7,547 nt of DNA, from NCBI GenBank assembly GCA_046484975.1, contig JAWOHX010000123.1:1-7547 (forward strand), given 5' to 3'. The notes beneath the pieces are model-generated. The model did no database searches and was not told where the DNA came from. It saw only the letters and a list, made by a program, of their open reading frames with translations. Shown piece by piece: positions 6,128 through 7,547 of the stretch (within the stretch, counting starts at the first letter, position 1; each line of letters begins with the position of its first letter). Origin of the DNA: JAWOHX01 sp046484975 (lineage in GTDB: Bacteria > Bacillota > Clostridia > DUPQ01). Position numbers and translations under genes: made by a program.

Positions 6128-7547
6128 ACAGAATGCTCGGAGCGGCTGATGATGTCATCCTGGTAACATTTCTCCAGCTGGGTGAAATATGCGCTGAAGC
6201 CTCCCACCCGCACGATGAGGTCCCGGTGGGCATCGGGATTATTCTGGGCTTCCTGCAACAGAAGTGAATCCGCCACTGTGACCTGGATCTGCTGGCCTCC
6301 CATCCTCATATAGGATTCCAGCAGGTCTTTTAATTTCCCCACATTCTCAGTGTTTTTCAGGCTGTTTCCTGCAATTCGAACGCTCAGTGCCACCGGCCCA
6401 TGGGTTTTGTCCAGGGGCAATTTCACCATGGAACGAAACACCGCGGTGATGCCTTTTTTATCCCGCCCCTGGGCCGGACCTCCACTGTCCGCGATGGGTT
6501 CCCCCTTTTTCCTTCCGTCCGGGGTCGCTCCGGTATTCCCACCCATCTGCACGGCAGCCGACCAGCCGATGATGTCCAGTCCCCATGGGCCACCCATGAA
6601 AGTCTTCTGCCGAGACAGGTATTCGTTGAGCCGGGTCATCAGTCTGATGGCGGTCCCGTCGCTGGCTTCCTCATCATTGCCGAACTTGGAAAGCCTGTTC
6701 CGGCACTCCAACCGGAGGGATTCCCGGCCATCCCAATTCTGGTCCAGAATGTCCCGAAGTTCCATCAAGGACATTCTCTTTTCCTCGAACACCAGTTGCC
6801 GGACGGCATTCAGGGAATCCACGAGGCTGGCAAATCCCACCACATCCACCATTCCTTCATGGTAATCCGCACCTCCAGCCCTGAAATCCAGGGCCTTCTC
6901 AAGGCAGGAATGGGTCAGGAGGGAGCGCAAGGGATCCAAAAGGTTCTTTGCACCCCATTCCTTGATACGATTGGACTGGCTGATGCTTTTCTCAAGAAGA
7001 GCTTCCATCTGACGCCATACGGCCTGTTCAAAAGCATCGTAATCCGAAAAACACTCCAAGTGGCCTGTCGCCGGTCCTATTTGCACAGGATGATTCTCAT
7101 CCATCCCGTCATGCAGGACCAGATGAAAGGGTTTGACACTGTTCAGGATGATGTCTTCATAGGAACCGTATGCGCGGCCCATGGGGGTCACCTGTCCGCA
7201 TCCGCAAAAGGTATAGTCCCGAGCATGTGCAGGAGAAGCGCCCCTGGAGATCATGGCAGGAATCACCACCTGATCGTTCACCAAGGTGGGGAATGTGGCC
7301 CCGGAAGCCATTGCCTCCACGGCTTCCTTGAAAAATTCCTCGGGCATGTCCGGATGCCATCGCAATGCGGTCCTGGGGGAAAGAAGCCGGAGCCTCCTGA
7401 TGGAGGAAAGGCAGAGCCATGACATGGAGTTGATCCCGTCGCCCCCTTCCGGAAGCTGTCCTCCCAGGGTCGCCCCATAGCTCACATACCGGTCCAGCAT
7501 GAGGTACAAACAATCGGTGATTTCCATGGCCCTTTCCCATGTGATGG
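6124..7547 (-). CDS. Glycyl radical enzyme, pyruvate formate-lyase-like, unknown substrate (5'-partial)
   Basis: Oxygen-sensitive radical enzyme of the PFL/dehydratase superfamily. A partner radical-SAM activase makes a stable glycyl radical, which passes to a cysteine that attacks the substrate. The frame stays open to the right edge, so only about 473 C-terminal residues of an expected 780-850 are seen. Residues are counted from the internal ATG at 7527-7525. The glycyl radical loop is intact: RVGGFSAYF at 440-448, with G443 the expected radical site, followed by the typical tail IISRSEH. The block ATPDGRKKGEPIADSGG and the stretch EAQNNPDAHRDLIVR are also family hallmarks. The active-site cysteine loop reads FCGCGQVTP (107-115); C110 aligns with the thiyl cysteine. 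It lacks the CC pair of true PFL and the GCVEP of diol, glycerol and choline enzymes, so neither formate-lyase nor classic dehydratase activity should be assumed. No activase is in the window; it may lie beyond the right edge. The gene runs convergent to the phosphodiesterase. Confidence 0.93.
   Translation of the reverse strand, partial: ITWERAMEITDCLYLMLDRYVSYGATLGGQLPEGGDGINSMSWLCLSSIRRLRLLSPRTALRWHPDMPEEFFKEAVEAMASGATFPTLVNDQVVIPAMISRGASPAHARDYTFCGCGQVTPMGRAYGSYEDIILNSVKPFHLVLHDGMDENHPVQIGPATGHLECFSDYDAFEQAVWRQMEALLEKSISQSNRIKEWGAKNLLDPLRSLLTHSCLEKALDFRAGGADYHEGMVDVVGFASLVDSLNAVRQLVFEEKRMSLMELRDILDQNWDGRESLRLECRNRLSKFGNDEEASDGTAIRLMTRLNEYLSRQKTFMGGPWGLDIIGWSAAVQMGGNTGATPDGRKKGEPIADSGGPAQGRDKKGITAVFRSMVKLPLDKTHGPVALSVRIAGNSLKNTENVGKLKDLLESYMRMGGQQIQVTVADSLLLQEAQNNPDAHRDLIVRVGGFSAYFTQLEKCYQDDIISRSEHSV

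Noticed and set aside
6400..7422. 340-codon open frame on the plus strand inside the glycyl radical enzyme gene
   Set aside because: The minus-strand frame carries unmistakable glycyl radical enzyme motifs through the whole stretch. The plus-strand translation has no recognisable domain and is rich in His, Gly and Pro.

Overview
The window comes from a bacterial chromosome of medium GC content (just over half G+C by eye). It holds five protein genes, packed tightly, and no RNA gene, CRISPR array, insertion sequence or phage gene that I can see. The glycyl radical enzyme on the right points to an anaerobe, because these enzymes are destroyed by oxygen. Strong AAGGAG-type ribosome sites, an M32 carboxypeptidase and a membrane-anchored phosphodiesterase of this style would fit Bacillota or a Sphaerochaeta-like spirochaete. 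The sequence alone does not decide between these, and this placement is inference.

Layout: positions 1-2274 (+) carry the 3' part of a long gene of unknown function whose protein ends in YwqK/MORN-type repeats; its start lies left of the window. After a 93-base gap with a possible promoter comes an intact M32 metallocarboxypeptidase (2368-3885, +), closed by a perfect 11-bp hairpin. A 114-base promoter region follows, then a two-gene unit (+): a 12-helix MFS transporter (4046-5311) and a membrane-anchored glycerophosphodiester phosphodiesterase (5327-6127), 15 bases apart. On the minus strand, meeting the phosphodiesterase tail to tail with a 4-base overlap, is the C-terminal part of a PFL-like glycyl radical enzyme (6124-7547), whose start lies right of the window.

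Functionally the window looks like nutrient handling in an anaerobe: peptide trimming (M32), solute uptake coupled to phosphodiester hydrolysis (MFS + GDPD, arranged like glpT-glpQ but with a different MFS subfamily), and a radical enzyme of unknown substrate. I find no clear new multi-gene system. The two points most worth following are the glycyl radical enzyme, whose active-site loop reads CGCGQ rather than the GCVEP of characterised dehydratases, and the large unassigned region in front of the YwqK-type repeats.
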